NCBI GenBank assembly: GCA_032690845.1
Contig: CM064426.1
Span: forward strand, 62,038,631-62,102,630
Source of the DNA: Eleusine coracana subsp. coracana
Taxonomy: Eukaryota > Streptophyta > Magnoliopsida > Poales > Poaceae
Reading direction: 5' to 3'
Length of the DNA stretch: 64,000 nucleotides
In this document: positions 54,016 through 64,000 of the stretch, piece after piece
Layout: each line of letters starts with the position of its first letter
Numbering within the stretch: position 1 is the first letter of the stretch
Notes under the pieces: generated by a model
What the model was told of the DNA's origin: nothing
The model's input: only the letters and a program-made list of their open reading frames with translations
The model's database searches: none
Position numbers and translations under genes: made by a program

Positions 54016-56041
54016 TGAGAAACCATGTGGATATGTGATATGGTTTGCAATATATGTGATGAGTAATTAACTTGAGCGGATCCGGTGTTTGAGTTAAAAT
54101 GCGGGAATCTAGAGATTGCTTGAGTTGGTGTATGTCATGGTTTTGACTAACCAGAGTTGGTGGAGGTATTGGTGATGTTGCAGGAGTTGGGAAATATGTT
54201 TGCTTGTCTCATGATGTGTAGGTCACTAGAGTCAACTTGGCGGTCAACGATGAGAGAATCGGGCAGAAGTAGGGGACTTGGGGCCGGACGATCGGGATAC
54301 CGGGTGAAGTCAAGGGTGATCCACACCATACATGTGGAGAGGCAAGGAGCACAGACGGTTTTGCGGTTGTGCCTCAAAACCATGTTGGTGATGAAGACGG
54401 CGTGTTGACCAAGTCAAGGCAAGCGGGATGCCGGTGCAAGTGACAAGGGGGTCCGATGAACAGGGACCGGGAGAGACTTGCAGGTGGTCAGGATCACGGA
54501 ACAAGGTCACACGCGTCGACATCGAGATGTCGCGCTTTGAGAAGCATGCTAGACGGTTTCCCGGTTTGGATCTCAAAACCGGTGGTGGCGATTGATGGTG
54601 CATGTGGCACCATCACAGAGGTTGTGTTGAGACGAAGCAAAGTCATCTAAGGGTCCGATGACGTTCGGGTGACCGGGAAAAGGTTGATCGAAAAAGACCC
54701 TAGTGGTAGGTCAAGTTGTATTATGTCTAGAGGGCATTTTAGGAAAGAAAAAAGGTAGAAAAAAGGGAGATGGAGGCTGGTGTTTGTCTCTCATTTTTTG
54801 CAATTGTGGATCAGGGTTAGAGAGAGAGAGTGAGTCAAATAGAGAGATTCGTGTGAGATCTTTTGTAATCCAAGAAAATAAGGGAGGGAGGGCGGCGCCA
54901 TCTGAATTGGTAGCCTGTTACTCGATCTGCCTTCAATGACAGGAAAATATTGTTCGAAATCTTGAGTCAGCACTGCTGATTCCTTATTGTTTCTTCTCTG
55001 CTTTGGTGAGATTCGAATCTGTTTGTGTGTTGACTGTCTCTGTGCGACGGTGAGTTGCTCTTCTATTTGAGCCGCCAGCTGATTTGATTCCTCTCTCAGT
55101 TGTTTTTGTTCTAGATCTTGCCGTAAATCTTGTCCTCTTTCTGTCCTGGTCCAATGCGATTTTTGCCTGGAAGATTGCAAGTGTCTCCTGCATGGATTCT
55201 TGGTTGCTTGCTTTATCTCGTTCTACAGGTCTGATTAAACTGTTCCACATGGTAGCCAGACTCAACAATCGAACTGCATCCAGGTGTCTACATCCACAAG
55301 GTAAGTGGTGGTTGTCAGCTGAAGCAGCGATTCCCTTACGATTGCTGGATGAAGTCACTAGCTGTTCTGAGTAAAAATAAATAAATTGCTCTTTTGTCTG
55401 ACCATCTCCGTAAATCGATAAATATAGCTATGCTTTATCTTTGTCAGGATGCTAGTGAATTCTATCTCTTAATCATTGGTTCTGTTACTGTAACTAGTTC
55501 TTTTAATATTCCTCATGTAACTTGATCTGCTGCGTGAGTAGTTTTATTCAGTTCTGATCAGAAGTTTTTCTATTGCTCTCAAGGCTAAAGATAGTTTCTT
55601 TGTTTAGACTGTGAAAAATCAAATAGCTAAGTACCCGGTTTGTCCTGTAGCTAGTAGTTAGTTTAATGGTGCTTGCCAAATTACTTTGCATAGTTAGCTT
55701 CATAACTGGTGTAGCTTACTTTTATTTTTTTCTGCTATATTAGTTTTATACTCGTAACTTATTTTGTTGGGTTCTTTTTATTTTTAACTCTAATCCATTT
55801 GCTAGTAATCTAATTAATAGTAGTGGTTTTTTGGTCTGTGTTATTATGTTCTCTTTGCTTCCGCTAATTTTGTGAGAATCCCTAACACATTCCTATGGTT
55901 AGTATGTCCGTTGTGACTACGTGATCATGGTGTGTTGCAAGAGAGGTGCGTTGGGTGAAAAACGGAGAAGACCATCTATTTCGGAAGAAATTTGTTGAGG
56001 TGCCTATTCACCCCCCTCTAGTCGTCTTGCTTAGTCCTTCA
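54016..56041 (+). repeat. 5' LTR of element D
   Basis: 2026 bases. The first 600 bases align with the LTR of element C (for example ATGGTTTGCAATATATG). The middle (about 54620-55960) does not and lacks the C palindromes. The end is ATTCACCCCCCTCTAGTCG and CCTTCA. The primer-binding site TAGTATCAGAGCTGG at about 56044 has one change from the C version. ORFs at 54703-55374 in both strands are not supported as genes. Confidence 0.8.
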
Positions 56042-56103
56042 ATTAGTATCAGAGCTGGTTTGATCACGATTTGACCTTCACCGGCTTTGTGATCCAAAGA
56101 TAA

Positions 56104-57169
56104 CATGGAGAAACATGCGGTCAAGCTCTGGATGTTTGATGGAGAGGACTTTCCCTACTGAAAGTCACAGACCAAGGCTTATCTCTTAAGTCAAGAACAT
56201 GCAATTTGGAAGATCGTTGAGCAGGAGTATGCTATACCACAAGATCTCAACACTACATCTGCAGGTGAGCTAATCAAGTATGAGAACAACTCCAAAACTA
56301 TCAATATCCTGCTTTTTGCTTTAGGTAGGAATGAACATGAGCGTGTTGCTCATCTTGATGCTACACATGCCATTTGGGATAAGCTTTGCACGTACCATGA
56401 GGGTATCAATCAAGTCAAATCTATACGTAAAGATTCTTACAATAGACAGTACCAAACTTTTGTATAAAAACCTGGTGAGTCACTTAATGACACTTTTTGT
56501 AGGTTTGAGGCATTGTGTGCAACTTGCGGGCTTGTGGTAACCTTGTGTACAATAATAATAATAGAGCTAAGCAACTGCTGTACTAACTTGATGAAAATAT
56601 TTGTGGGGGTTAAAATTGCTACTTTAGAAGAAACTGCTGACTTCAACACCTTGAACCATGAGCAACTGTATAGCAAGCTGAAATCTCATGAACTGTCTAG
56701 AAAATCTTGTCCTAATTTTGTTAATCCTGCTTCTAGCATGGCTTTGCTTTTTAGCTCTCAGAAGGATATTCACAGTGATGCTTCTTATGGAACTAACCCC
56801 TCACTTGATAAGTCTTCTTTGGAGTTTGCTTTGTCTTTTCTTGTTGCAGCTTCTGATGAACAGATGAAGTGCATTCCTGACGAGGAGCTATCCTTGCTCA
56901 CAAGGAAGTTCAGGAAGTTCTACAACAACCGGAAGGAGAAAAGAGGAGGTGGTTCAAGAACCTGCTTCGAGTGCGGTGACCCAGGACACTTCATTGCTGA
57001 TTGTCCCAAGAATAAGACGAAGGCCGACTACCACGAGAACAACACTAAAGACTTCAAGAAGAAGAAAAACCGCTTCTACAAGAAGGGCAAGAACTCCAAG
57101 ATGTTCGTCAAGGCCATTGCACGTGCCTACGTTGCCGCCTTAGCGGTGTCGACCTCACATCAAGCAAAG
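56104..57169 (+). pseudogene. Element D gag, truncated
   Basis: Starts MEKHAVKLWMFDGEDFPY, with an immediate TGA after FPY (56158-56163). It continues with several stops and frameshifts to an open stretch from 56594 that contains the zinc knuckle CFECGDPGHFIADC (about 56968-57009) and a lysine-rich tail. Closely related to element C gag. It is cut at CAAGCAAAG (57161-57169) by element E. Confidence 0.8.
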
Positions 57170-58347
57170 TGTCATGACCAGTACCATCAAGGGAAGCAAG
57201 AGGAGAAGGGAGTAAGGTGTAAGAAGTAAAGGCCGTGATGCTGCTGGCGTAATGAGATCGCTATGTCTAGAGTGTAGTTAATTCTATCTAGACTTGGGCC
57301 GTGTAATAGGCGTGAGTGTACCTATACCAGCTTGGGCTGAAACAAAACTCTGTGGCGGTGCATATATTCAGCACCGGGTGGTGGTGGGCGGATCATTGAT
57401 CCAAGGACAAGGAAACTTTGAGAGCACGTTGCTCTCGGCTCTTTGTCTCTCCCTCTCGTGTTCTTCTTCCTCCCTTTTACCTGATTCTCCCCTGTTCTCA
57501 CTGATTTCTCGATCTATCCTCTGGTTACTTAGCAGTTCCCTAACAATTGGTTATCAAAGCCTAGAATCCTCAGGATTTTTATGGAGATTGTGGAGAATCG
57601 GGAACCAATCAGTTCAACCCACTACCAACCCCACCATCCACCACCTGTTCGACAAATTGCCTCAACCAAACCCTAACTTTGGCAGAATCAAATCCTTACC
57701 TCAAACCCCGTTTTACCTCGAGGCTACAGCAGAAGATCATGTCATAAGACACGATGCTGTCCAAATTCATCAAGAGATATGTGGAAGACCAGATCAAGGT
57801 CGCTGAAGAGAGAGCCAAGGCTGATGCTGATCGGAACACGACACACAAGGCAATCGAGCTCTTGCAGAATGTAGTCAACGCTTGGAAACCCATAGAAGAG
57901 CAAGTGAAAGATCTCCCGACCTAGTTTACGAACCTTCATCGCCATGTGGACCACTTGGAGAAGAGTGCAGTGTTGGTGGATGTGAAGACAACAACACCTT
58001 CTTCCTTGGAGCCGGCGGATGAGGCCAAATCGACCTCCATCCTAGGGACTCCACCGCTTCCGGGTGGTGGTTTCGAGCCTAATGGCCACCACGTCAACAA
58101 CAATCACCGGGGATCGGCCTTTGGGTCGGTAACGACCCTGGCGCCCTCTGTTGGTCGTTACTACGTACCCACTTATATACCATAAGAGGACGGTGTACAG
58201 TTGTAGCATTTTTTCCCTTAGAGTATTCCAAGGTATTATCGAACCACTGAGACCTTAGGAATAATTAAACAAAGTTAACAGTAAAAGATCTAATCAAGGC
58301 TACTGTCGAGTTTAGGTTGTATGAAGGGAAGGCTGGCCAACGCAATG
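57170..58347 (+). mobile_element. Element E: 5' fragment of a Ty3/gypsy element
   Basis: LTR 57170-57545 (376 bases, TGTCATGACC to CCCTAACA), primer-binding site TGGTTATCAAAGCC at 57548, then a gag N-terminus. It ends near 58347 where the interior of the element C 3' LTR starts. No 3' LTR. Sequence 58190-58347 is non-coding and I could not assign it. Confidence 0.7.
57754..58185 (+). pseudogene. Element E gag, N-terminal part
   Basis: From ATG 57754: MLSKFIKRYVEDQIKVAEER, a charged helix, a TAG at 57922, then a proline/serine-rich stretch with GHHVNNNHRGSAFG, a motif I associate with the linker before the gag core in plant gypsy elements. Truncated before that core. Confidence 0.6.
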
Positions 58348-59866
58348 GACGGTTTCGCGATTTAGCCTCAAAACCGTGGTGGTGATGAAGATGGCTTGTT
58401 GACCAAGTCAAGACGAGCGGAATGCCGGTGCAAGTGAGAAGAGGGCCCAATGGACAAGGACCGGGGGAGACTTGCCGGTGGTCAGGATTACGGGACAAGG
58501 TGATACACGTCGACATTGAGAAGTCACGCTTTGAAAAGCGTGCAAGGCAGTTTCCCGGTTTGGGCCTCAAAACCGGTGGCGGTGGTTGGTGGTGCATGTA
58601 GCATCATCACGGAGCTTACTTTGAGGTGAAGTAAAATCATGAAAGGTCCGATGGCATTCGGGCGATGAGGAGAAAGATGAACGATTATGCCCCCAGTGGT
58701 AGGTGGGTGTGTTATGTAGGTCAAGGGTAGTGTTGTCATGTGGATAATAGACCTTGGGCCTATATAAGGAGAGGTAGGATTGGTGGAAGAGGTGCCTCTC
58801 TTTCCCTTAGCCTTGCCTTAGGTCTTCATTCAAAGTGGTAGGAGAGGACTTTATATTTTAGAGGAGAGGAGAGGGTGTGTGAGAAACATCTCTCGCTCTT
58901 CCAAATAGTGGGAGGAAGAGGTTGGCTTCCTAGCCTTGTACCTATGGATCTTGTAAGCATGTTTCCATGATATGAGAATTATTTTCGTGCTCAAGATCTC
59001 CTTCTCTTCCTGAATCCTGAATTTCTCTTTTTCTCTATTTTTGGAGCTATTTTCGTGGAGATTTTCGATCTCATTTTTGAGTGGGTTTCGGTACACATTT
59101 CTTGAGGTATCTTGGTACTAGGACATGCCTAATCATTTCTGTATGAATCTTTGATTGAATTCTAGGCAAGAGCACCTTTGATTTTGTGGATTTCCTCAAG
59201 AACATTCAAACCCTAGAACTTTCGGTAAAACCTCAAATTCGTGATGAATTCTTGAGATTTTTCTGTGATTCTACTTGGAGAAGGAACGTACTACCATGAG
59301 ACATCTGTTGTCCAAGTTTCATGATTTTTGGAGTTCATTTGAATAGGTTTTGGTAATTTCCTTGCCAAGTTTCGAACACAGTTTTGGTTCTGGAAAGTGT
59401 CGATCGGCACCGCCGATGGCTGAACCGTACTGCCAGTAGCCTGAACTCACAACGACACTCCAGTGATTCAAATCAGAACCCTGCACCAGCACTGCCGGTG
59501 GTAACAATCAGCACTGCTGATGCGCTCCTTTTATGAGTCCTGATAACCCCGCACCAGCACTGCCGATTGGTGTGATCGGCACTGCTGATGGTCTCAACCG
59601 GCACTACCGATGGAAGTCCAGAGAGGTCTGACTTGTGTGCGTTTCTTGTCTATTTCAAGTCTTTTCAGTTCTCTGTTGTTTCCGCTGTGTTCCACTGCTG
59701 TAGTTGATCACTCCAAAGGGTAGCACATCACAAGTTGGTGTGTGTAGTCTTGGTGATCTTTTTTGAGGTTGACTTGGGTCGTAATCGGGATATAGGCCAA
59801 GTTCTTGGGAAGAATTTTATTTGCCTCCCATTCACCCCCCCCTCTGGTCGCCTTCTCAGTCCTTCA
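58348..59866 (+). repeat. 3' LTR of element C, first part missing
   Basis: Aligns with 39518-40975 of the 5' LTR. About 330 bases at its start are deleted. TATA box CCTATATAAGG is at 58757-58767. ATCGGCACTGCCGAT-type units at about 59398-59612 differ in number and position from the 5' copy. It ends CCTTCA at 59866, followed by the ATATT duplication. Confidence 0.88.
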
Positions 59867-59910
59867 ATATTTGTGACTATTCTTATCCAGACGAGAGAGC
59901 CAAGTCCAAA

Positions 59911-60760
59911 TGAAAGTGCATCTAGGCCTCTGTGCGGGTTTTGGTTGATTAATAATGAACAATGAAAGGACTAATGATATTTGCCAAGTATATGAGCAGT
60001 GCGAATATTTCATGCATCAAAGATGACCTTCCAAAATGGAAAAGAAAAAGAAAAGAGGCAACTGGCGACTCTTAGTTTATATTCTTATTTTTTTGAGTCA
60101 TTTTTTGAGTCATAGGTATGCCGTACTATTAAGTCGAACACAACGTAAAAAGTGGTGTAATTGACCAAGTGCTCAAAACTTCTAACACCATATTGCATTT
60201 TCCCAAGTCTTAAAATTGCAACCTTCTCTGGAATCCAGACTAGTCCGGATATGACCGGACTAGGACGGCTTGGGCCAAAATAGAACCATTTTTAGTTATG
60301 GAGTCGACAGAGCCAGACTAGGACGCCGAGACCCAGACAAGGATGGGGACCAGGGTGGCCGGGCTAGGAGGACACATCATCTAACAGTGGAAATTTGGGT
60401 CTGTTTTAACTCTACATAGACTAGGACATTGTGGGTCAGACTAGGATGGGTCCTTGACCCAACAGGGAGCATTTTGCTCGGGGAGTTGCTTGGTTTGGAC
60501 TAAGATGGATTATCTCGGACTAGTCCGAGTCTCGAACACTTTGCCACTTTTCTAAGGTCTGGTGAGTATCTATCTTCAATTTGAACTCCAGGCCCAGACT
60601 AATCCGGACCCCGATACCAGACTAGGACAGACTATGATAACCTAACAACTATATTTCTCTCCTCGACAATAAATACACCCTTTCACCCCCAAATTTGGAT
60701 TGACCACTCCATAGAGCTGATAAACTTATCTGAGCACTCTCCCCCAAGCTTGCTACTCCA
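59911..60760 (+). repeat. Truncated LTR of another element (I)
   Basis: Begins TGAAAGTGCATCTAGGCC, an LTR start I recall from grass elements. It carries about ten degenerate copies of a GGACTAGGAC or CGGACTAGTCCG motif between 60236 and 60640, then a TATA-like AATAAATAC near 60668. The right boundary is unclear and no internal region follows. Confidence 0.5.
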
Positions 60761-61070
60761 AATGGGTCACGAAGCTTGTGCTTGTCGTGCGTGAAGAAAC
60801 AGATGTGGCGCATGCACGCAGCACTGCCCTTGCACGTCCTTGTGCGGTACTGCGACGGGTGGAGCCAACCCTCACAAGCAATCGACGAGCATTAGGCAAC
60901 TGGCTCAGTGGGATGATCAGATCCACATAGACACGACAAGACCTTTCTTTCTTCTCCAAAATCGTGCATATGGTTTAGCAACATAAAGGAAAGAAATCGA
61001 TGGGCATCGTCCAACTGCCTTTGCATGATTATCTCAGTTCCCTCCATCTACAATACAATCCAGCCATGGG
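60761..61070. other. Unassigned segment
   Basis: GC-richer stretch with a 68-codon minus-strand frame (60753-60959) that has no recognisable motif. Probably not a gene. Confidence 0.4.
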
Positions 61071-62610
61071 CACTACTCCAAAAATGACATTTAGTGACGG
61101 TGGTTGAACCCCTTTAGCGACGGCAAAGGTCACCATCTCAATTTTTGCGTCTCTAAATCTCAGTCTATAGCGACGGGGATTTAACCGTCACTAAATCTAG
61201 ACCTATAGTGACAGATTTCTATACCAAGACCTACTGCCTTTTAGGGATGAACAATATCCCTGTCATTATAGCTAATTTTGATTAAATAAAAAAAGGGGGA
61301 CCAGCCTGAGCCCGGAGGAGCTCGGCCCAACCCGGAGAAGCCCGAGGTCACCGCTGTCGAATATGGCAGCCCGAGGTCGCCATCGCCACTGGATGGGGTA
61401 GGGAGGACATCCCCGGAGGGGAGCAGGTGGAGGGAGGACCTCGAGCCAGGAGGAGGGGGAGGAAGCCGCCACCACCGGATCCGATGAGCCCGAGGCCATC
61501 GCCGCCACATCCGACGGCCCCGAGCCTAAGGTCGCCACCGCCATACCTGACGGCCCCGAGCCCAAGGCCACCGCCACCGGATCCGACGACCCCATGGTTC
61601 TCCTCGAGGCCGCCATGAGGAGGAGGGCAGCACGGGCCTGAGGTCGAGTGGAGGCTGCCGTCAGTTGGTATAGAGGGTGCCAGGCTGCTGGTGGAGAAGA
61701 GGAGGAGGGGAGGACACTGTCTAAGGGGAGGAGGTGGAGGGAGGACCTCGATCCGGGAGGAAGGGGAGGAAGCCGCCACCACCAGATCCGACAAGCCCGA
61801 GGCCGCCGTCGTCGGATCCGACGGCCCCGAGCTCGAGGCCTTCGCTGGGTGGAGAGGAGGAGGAGGCGGGATGGTGAGGGCACCACCGGGTGGAGAGGAG
61901 GAGGAGGCGAGGCCGCGGGTGGAGAAGAGGAGGGATGGCCAGACCGCTGGTGGAAAAAAGGAGGGATGGCCAGTGCGCCGCCGGGTGGAGCGGAGGAGGA
62001 GGGGAGGACATGGGTGCAGAGGGTGCCGCCGGCTGGAGAGGATGAGGGGAGGCCACAGGTGGATAAGTGGAGGAAGAGGCGGGATGACGTCTAGGGTTAT
62101 GAAGGGTAAAAAAAAAGAAAAACACTTGCCGCCCATGGGATTTGAATTCTGGTCTCGTGAAACAATAGATGAGGTCTTAACCACAACATCACCAAGTGAC
62201 TTGATGTCTATCCCCGTCTCTATATGGTTATGTAATAGATACGGGCAACCAAAACCCGTCACTACCATAGAAACCTGTCCCTATAGCTTCAATCTTTAGA
62301 GACAGGGACACAAAACCCCGTCACTGCTATAAGAAACTGTCCCTAAATATCCAGCCTATAGCGATGCATTTTTCAAAGCCATCACTACTACTAAAATCCG
62401 TCTCTATTGCTTAAAGATATACGGACAAGTTTTTTACACCCGTCACTAAATCTATTCCTATAGACGGCATTCTATATGCCCGTCGCTACTAGTAGTCTTC
62501 AGTGAAATAGCAGTTACGTGATTTCAGATACGCATCACTATAGGTGATTTAGTGACATGATCATTTTAACCGTCTCTAAACTTGTATCACTAAATCCTGA
62601 TTCTGGGACC
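61071..62610. mobile_element. CACTA-like transposon, non-autonomous
   Basis: The left end is CACTACTCCAAAAATGACA followed by TTTAGTGACGG. Many subterminal copies of TAGTGACGG or its reverse CCGTCACTA lie within about 150 bases of the left end and from about 62260 to 62580. The right end is degenerate (CACTAAATCCTGATTCTGG, 62588-62606, resembling an inverted left end without the final TAGTG). CACTA elements have such ends and subterminal repeats. No transposase is present. The core is GC-rich with a 307-base duplication. Frames through it, including a 306-codon minus-strand one, are repetitive and Pro/Ser/Gly-rich and unlikely to be translated. Confidence 0.65.
61400..62015. repeat. Direct repeat of about 307 bases in the CACTA core
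   Basis: AGGTGGAGGGAGGACCTCG occurs at 61425 and 61732. Flanking stretches (GGAAGCCGCCACCACC, then CCCGAGGCC) align at the same offset. Copies are diverged, with the downstream copy interrupted by small changes. Confidence 0.6.
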
Positions 62611-63449
62611 CGTTACTCTCCTCGGTGGGGAGAATCCCTGGTTGCGGCCATCGCTGGAAAAGAGAGAATGCGCTGCTATATACGCGGCAAGTAAAATGCA
62701 CGTTACCACCACAATATATTCTCAAATAGTTATCACTTTAGAATCAGGTAAAGAAAGTATATTAAGGTTAACCAATTTTATATGAGCCTTTTTCTGTGCG
62801 TATATGTTGCTGTGGTATGCAATTATCTATACGCCAGCTGCCAGACGCTCAACATTCAGCATATATTGTTATAGATCTGACATCTCTTTGCTACTTTGCT
62901 AGAAGAGTGATCGGACAAAACAGAAAAGAACCATCTAAAAGCTGGATATATCACGGTTTCCAACCGAAGAGTTTGCATAAAAAGAGAGCACAAATAGCAG
63001 AGAAAAGCAACACTGTGCAAATGAACCCATCTATTAATTTCTTCGAACCGCCAGAACAAGGCCTCTTCCTGCATTGTTTCTTGATTCTCCTCTTTCTACA
63101 AAAGAACACATTGCTTGGTTATTATGATAGTATATCACGATATCAACCATCAAGTAAATTAAGATTGATTCATTGATCATTTTTGCATATTTCATATACA
63201 AATCATACAAGGCAAGACTACTTAACCAAAAGTTATTACCACATGGATAGTTGTTCTAATATATGATAAATCTGAAAACTAATCAACATTTGTGGTGTGG
63301 TATAGAACTCGTTGTGGAGTAAAACATGTAAAACTAGTGTTATTTGGAATATGGACTCCATAAAATAACTAACTGGTTATATAACTACAGACTGACACTC
63401 ATTACAGAACTAACGAGCTTTATTAATTGTCCAATAATGGGAGTTTTGT
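62611..63449. other. AT-rich intergenic segment
   Basis: No coding sequence, RNA gene or transposon that I can support. A 126-codon frame at 62796-63176 has no recognisable motif. Confidence 0.4.
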
Positions 63450-64000
63450 TTACCTGACGCTGTTATCCAAGAACTTGTTTGGTGAATTGCATCCATGAAG
63501 GTCTCCAATCATACAAGGGGTGTACACGAATGACTCCTATATACCATTTGTATGGTTCTGATAGTAACAATGTGGGCTAGAGTTGCCTAAATATTGTGCC
63601 TTTGAGCTATTGAAATGATAAGCCATTACTCGAAATCCGTCGGCCAAATAGACAACTTCCTTGTAAGGATGGAATCCAAGAATGTCTATGTCTGCCCCAT
63701 AGTATTACTCATCTTTAACTTTAAAATCCATAAATTCATCATTATCAGAGTCCCACTCAACGCCCGCACTTTTTGGAGTCTCGACATTGCCATCACTCTT
63801 ATTACTGTGATATTCTTTTATGGTCCAAGGTTCCTCCATCAGCTTACCAATCTTCTTACTTTAGAGTGATCTTATGTGTTTGGCATAGCAGCGAAGATCA
63901 TCTTGATATTTTAAGACCCAACCCATATTTCCACATGATGATCCGGTAAGGATCCAAATTTGTAGTTGACCCTCATGTACAATACCAAAGCATACCCCAT
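63450..64000 (-). pseudogene. C-terminal fragment of an F-box-type grass protein gene
   Basis: Reading leftwards from the window edge, one frame runs from 63998 to the TAA at 63450-63452. It begins VCFGIVHEGQLQIWILT and GWVLKYQDDL, passes an acidic stretch EWDSDNDEFMDFKVKDE, and ends DILGFHPYKEVVYLADGF, YHFNSSKAQYLGN and ESFVYTPCMIG. These are motifs I associate with the C-terminal domain of a large grass F-box family. Three in-frame stops (TAA near 63868, TAA near 63719, TAG near 63538) show it is broken. The N-terminal F-box would lie beyond the window. In intact members the F-box binds SKP1 in ubiquitin ligases; substrates are unknown. Identity is from memory. Confidence 0.65.

Larger units (their letters stand above)
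54016..57169 (+). mobile_element. Element D: 5' half of a C-related copia element
   Basis: 5' LTR 54016-56041 and gag 56104-57169. It starts TGAGAAACC after GTTTC (54011-54015), inside B2. It ends where element E's LTR begins at 57170. No right half and no matching duplication are in the window. Confidence 0.82.
39186..59866 (+). mobile_element. Element C: Ty1/copia element hosting a nest of insertions
   Basis: Perfect target duplication ATATT at 39181-39185 and 59867-59871. The 5' LTR is 39186-40975 (TGAGAAGCG to CCTTTA, where CCTTCA is expected), and the 3' LTR remnant is 58348-59866. Gag and pol run from 41039 to 46092 on the plus strand. At 46092 reverse transcriptase is cut by the LTR of element B1. 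The rest of pol and the first part of the 3' LTR are missing. Element C was the first insertion here and everything from 46093 to about 58347 came later. Confidence 0.9.

Noticed and set aside
54703..55374. ORFs on both strands in the middle of the element D LTR
   Set aside because: No motif, opposing frames, and location inside an LTR between blocks that align with the LTR of element C.
61348..62268. 306-codon minus-strand ORF in the CACTA core
   Set aside because: Low-complexity Pro/Ser/Gly sequence over a GC-rich direct repeat. Equally long frames exist on the other strand, and there is no recognisable domain.
62796..63176. 126-codon plus-strand ORF
   Set aside because: No recognisable domain, unusual composition and an overlapping antisense frame in AT-rich DNA.
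1..64000. CRISPR arrays, bacterial operons, organellar genes
   Set aside because: No regularly spaced repeats, no ribosome-binding-site layouts and no plastid or mitochondrial genes were seen.

Overview
This is plant nuclear DNA, most likely from a grass. The two intact-looking housekeeping loci have plant intron-exon structure, and their proteins resemble cereal proteins closely. Most of the rest is nested LTR retrotransposon DNA of the Ty1/copia and Ty3/gypsy types found in grass intergenic space. Nothing bacterial or organellar was seen. Species cannot be fixed from the sequence alone.

Layout. (1) 1-14973 is the 3' part of a Tat-like Ty3/gypsy element (called H). It carries an extra gene antisense to the LTR, and a complete non-autonomous copia element (A, 1122-12872) is inserted inside that gene. 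A has gag and a second, unrecognised ORF but no pol, and a scrap of another gypsy family sits inside its gag. (2) 15083-24201 is a gene island: a tandem duplication ending in a tRNA-Pro(AGG) gene, the translation-initiation factor gene eIF2B-alpha (5 exons, + strand), and a convergent RAD51 recombinase gene (9 exons, - strand). RAD51 has a 2-base deletion that breaks its frame just after the Walker A motif. (3) 24202-38183 is a gypsy element (F, - strand) inserted about 380 bp upstream of the RAD51 start codon. A CRM-like chromovirus (G, 28315-35327) is nested inside it. (4) 38184-39185 is a short spacer with a Stowaway-like MITE. (5) 39186-59866 is a copia element (C) with a perfect target-site duplication. 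It contains a stack of insertions (B1 in C, B2 in B1, D in B2, E in D), of which only the left halves survive. (6) 59911-64000 holds a truncated LTR, a CACTA-like element with a GC-rich duplicated core, and a broken F-box-type gene fragment that runs off the window.

How the parts fit. Target-site duplications, LTR ends and reading frames that rejoin across insertions give the insertion order. H existed before A, F before G, and C before B1, B2, D and E. A and the B elements share LTR family and polypurine tract, but only the B remnants carry pol, so B-type elements are the likely source of enzymes for A. Most nonsense mutations in the dead elements are of the C-to-T or G-to-A kind, as expected for DNA that was heavily methylated.

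The most unusual signals are five. First, short palindrome arrays occur in three different LTR families, with unit number differing between the two LTRs of one element. Second, two gypsy elements carry antisense genes with their own TATA boxes. Third, element A has an internal spliced transcription unit. Fourth, RAD51 has a frameshift and a GC-AG intron. Fifth, element B2 has an uninterrupted 458-codon ORF that I cannot assign.
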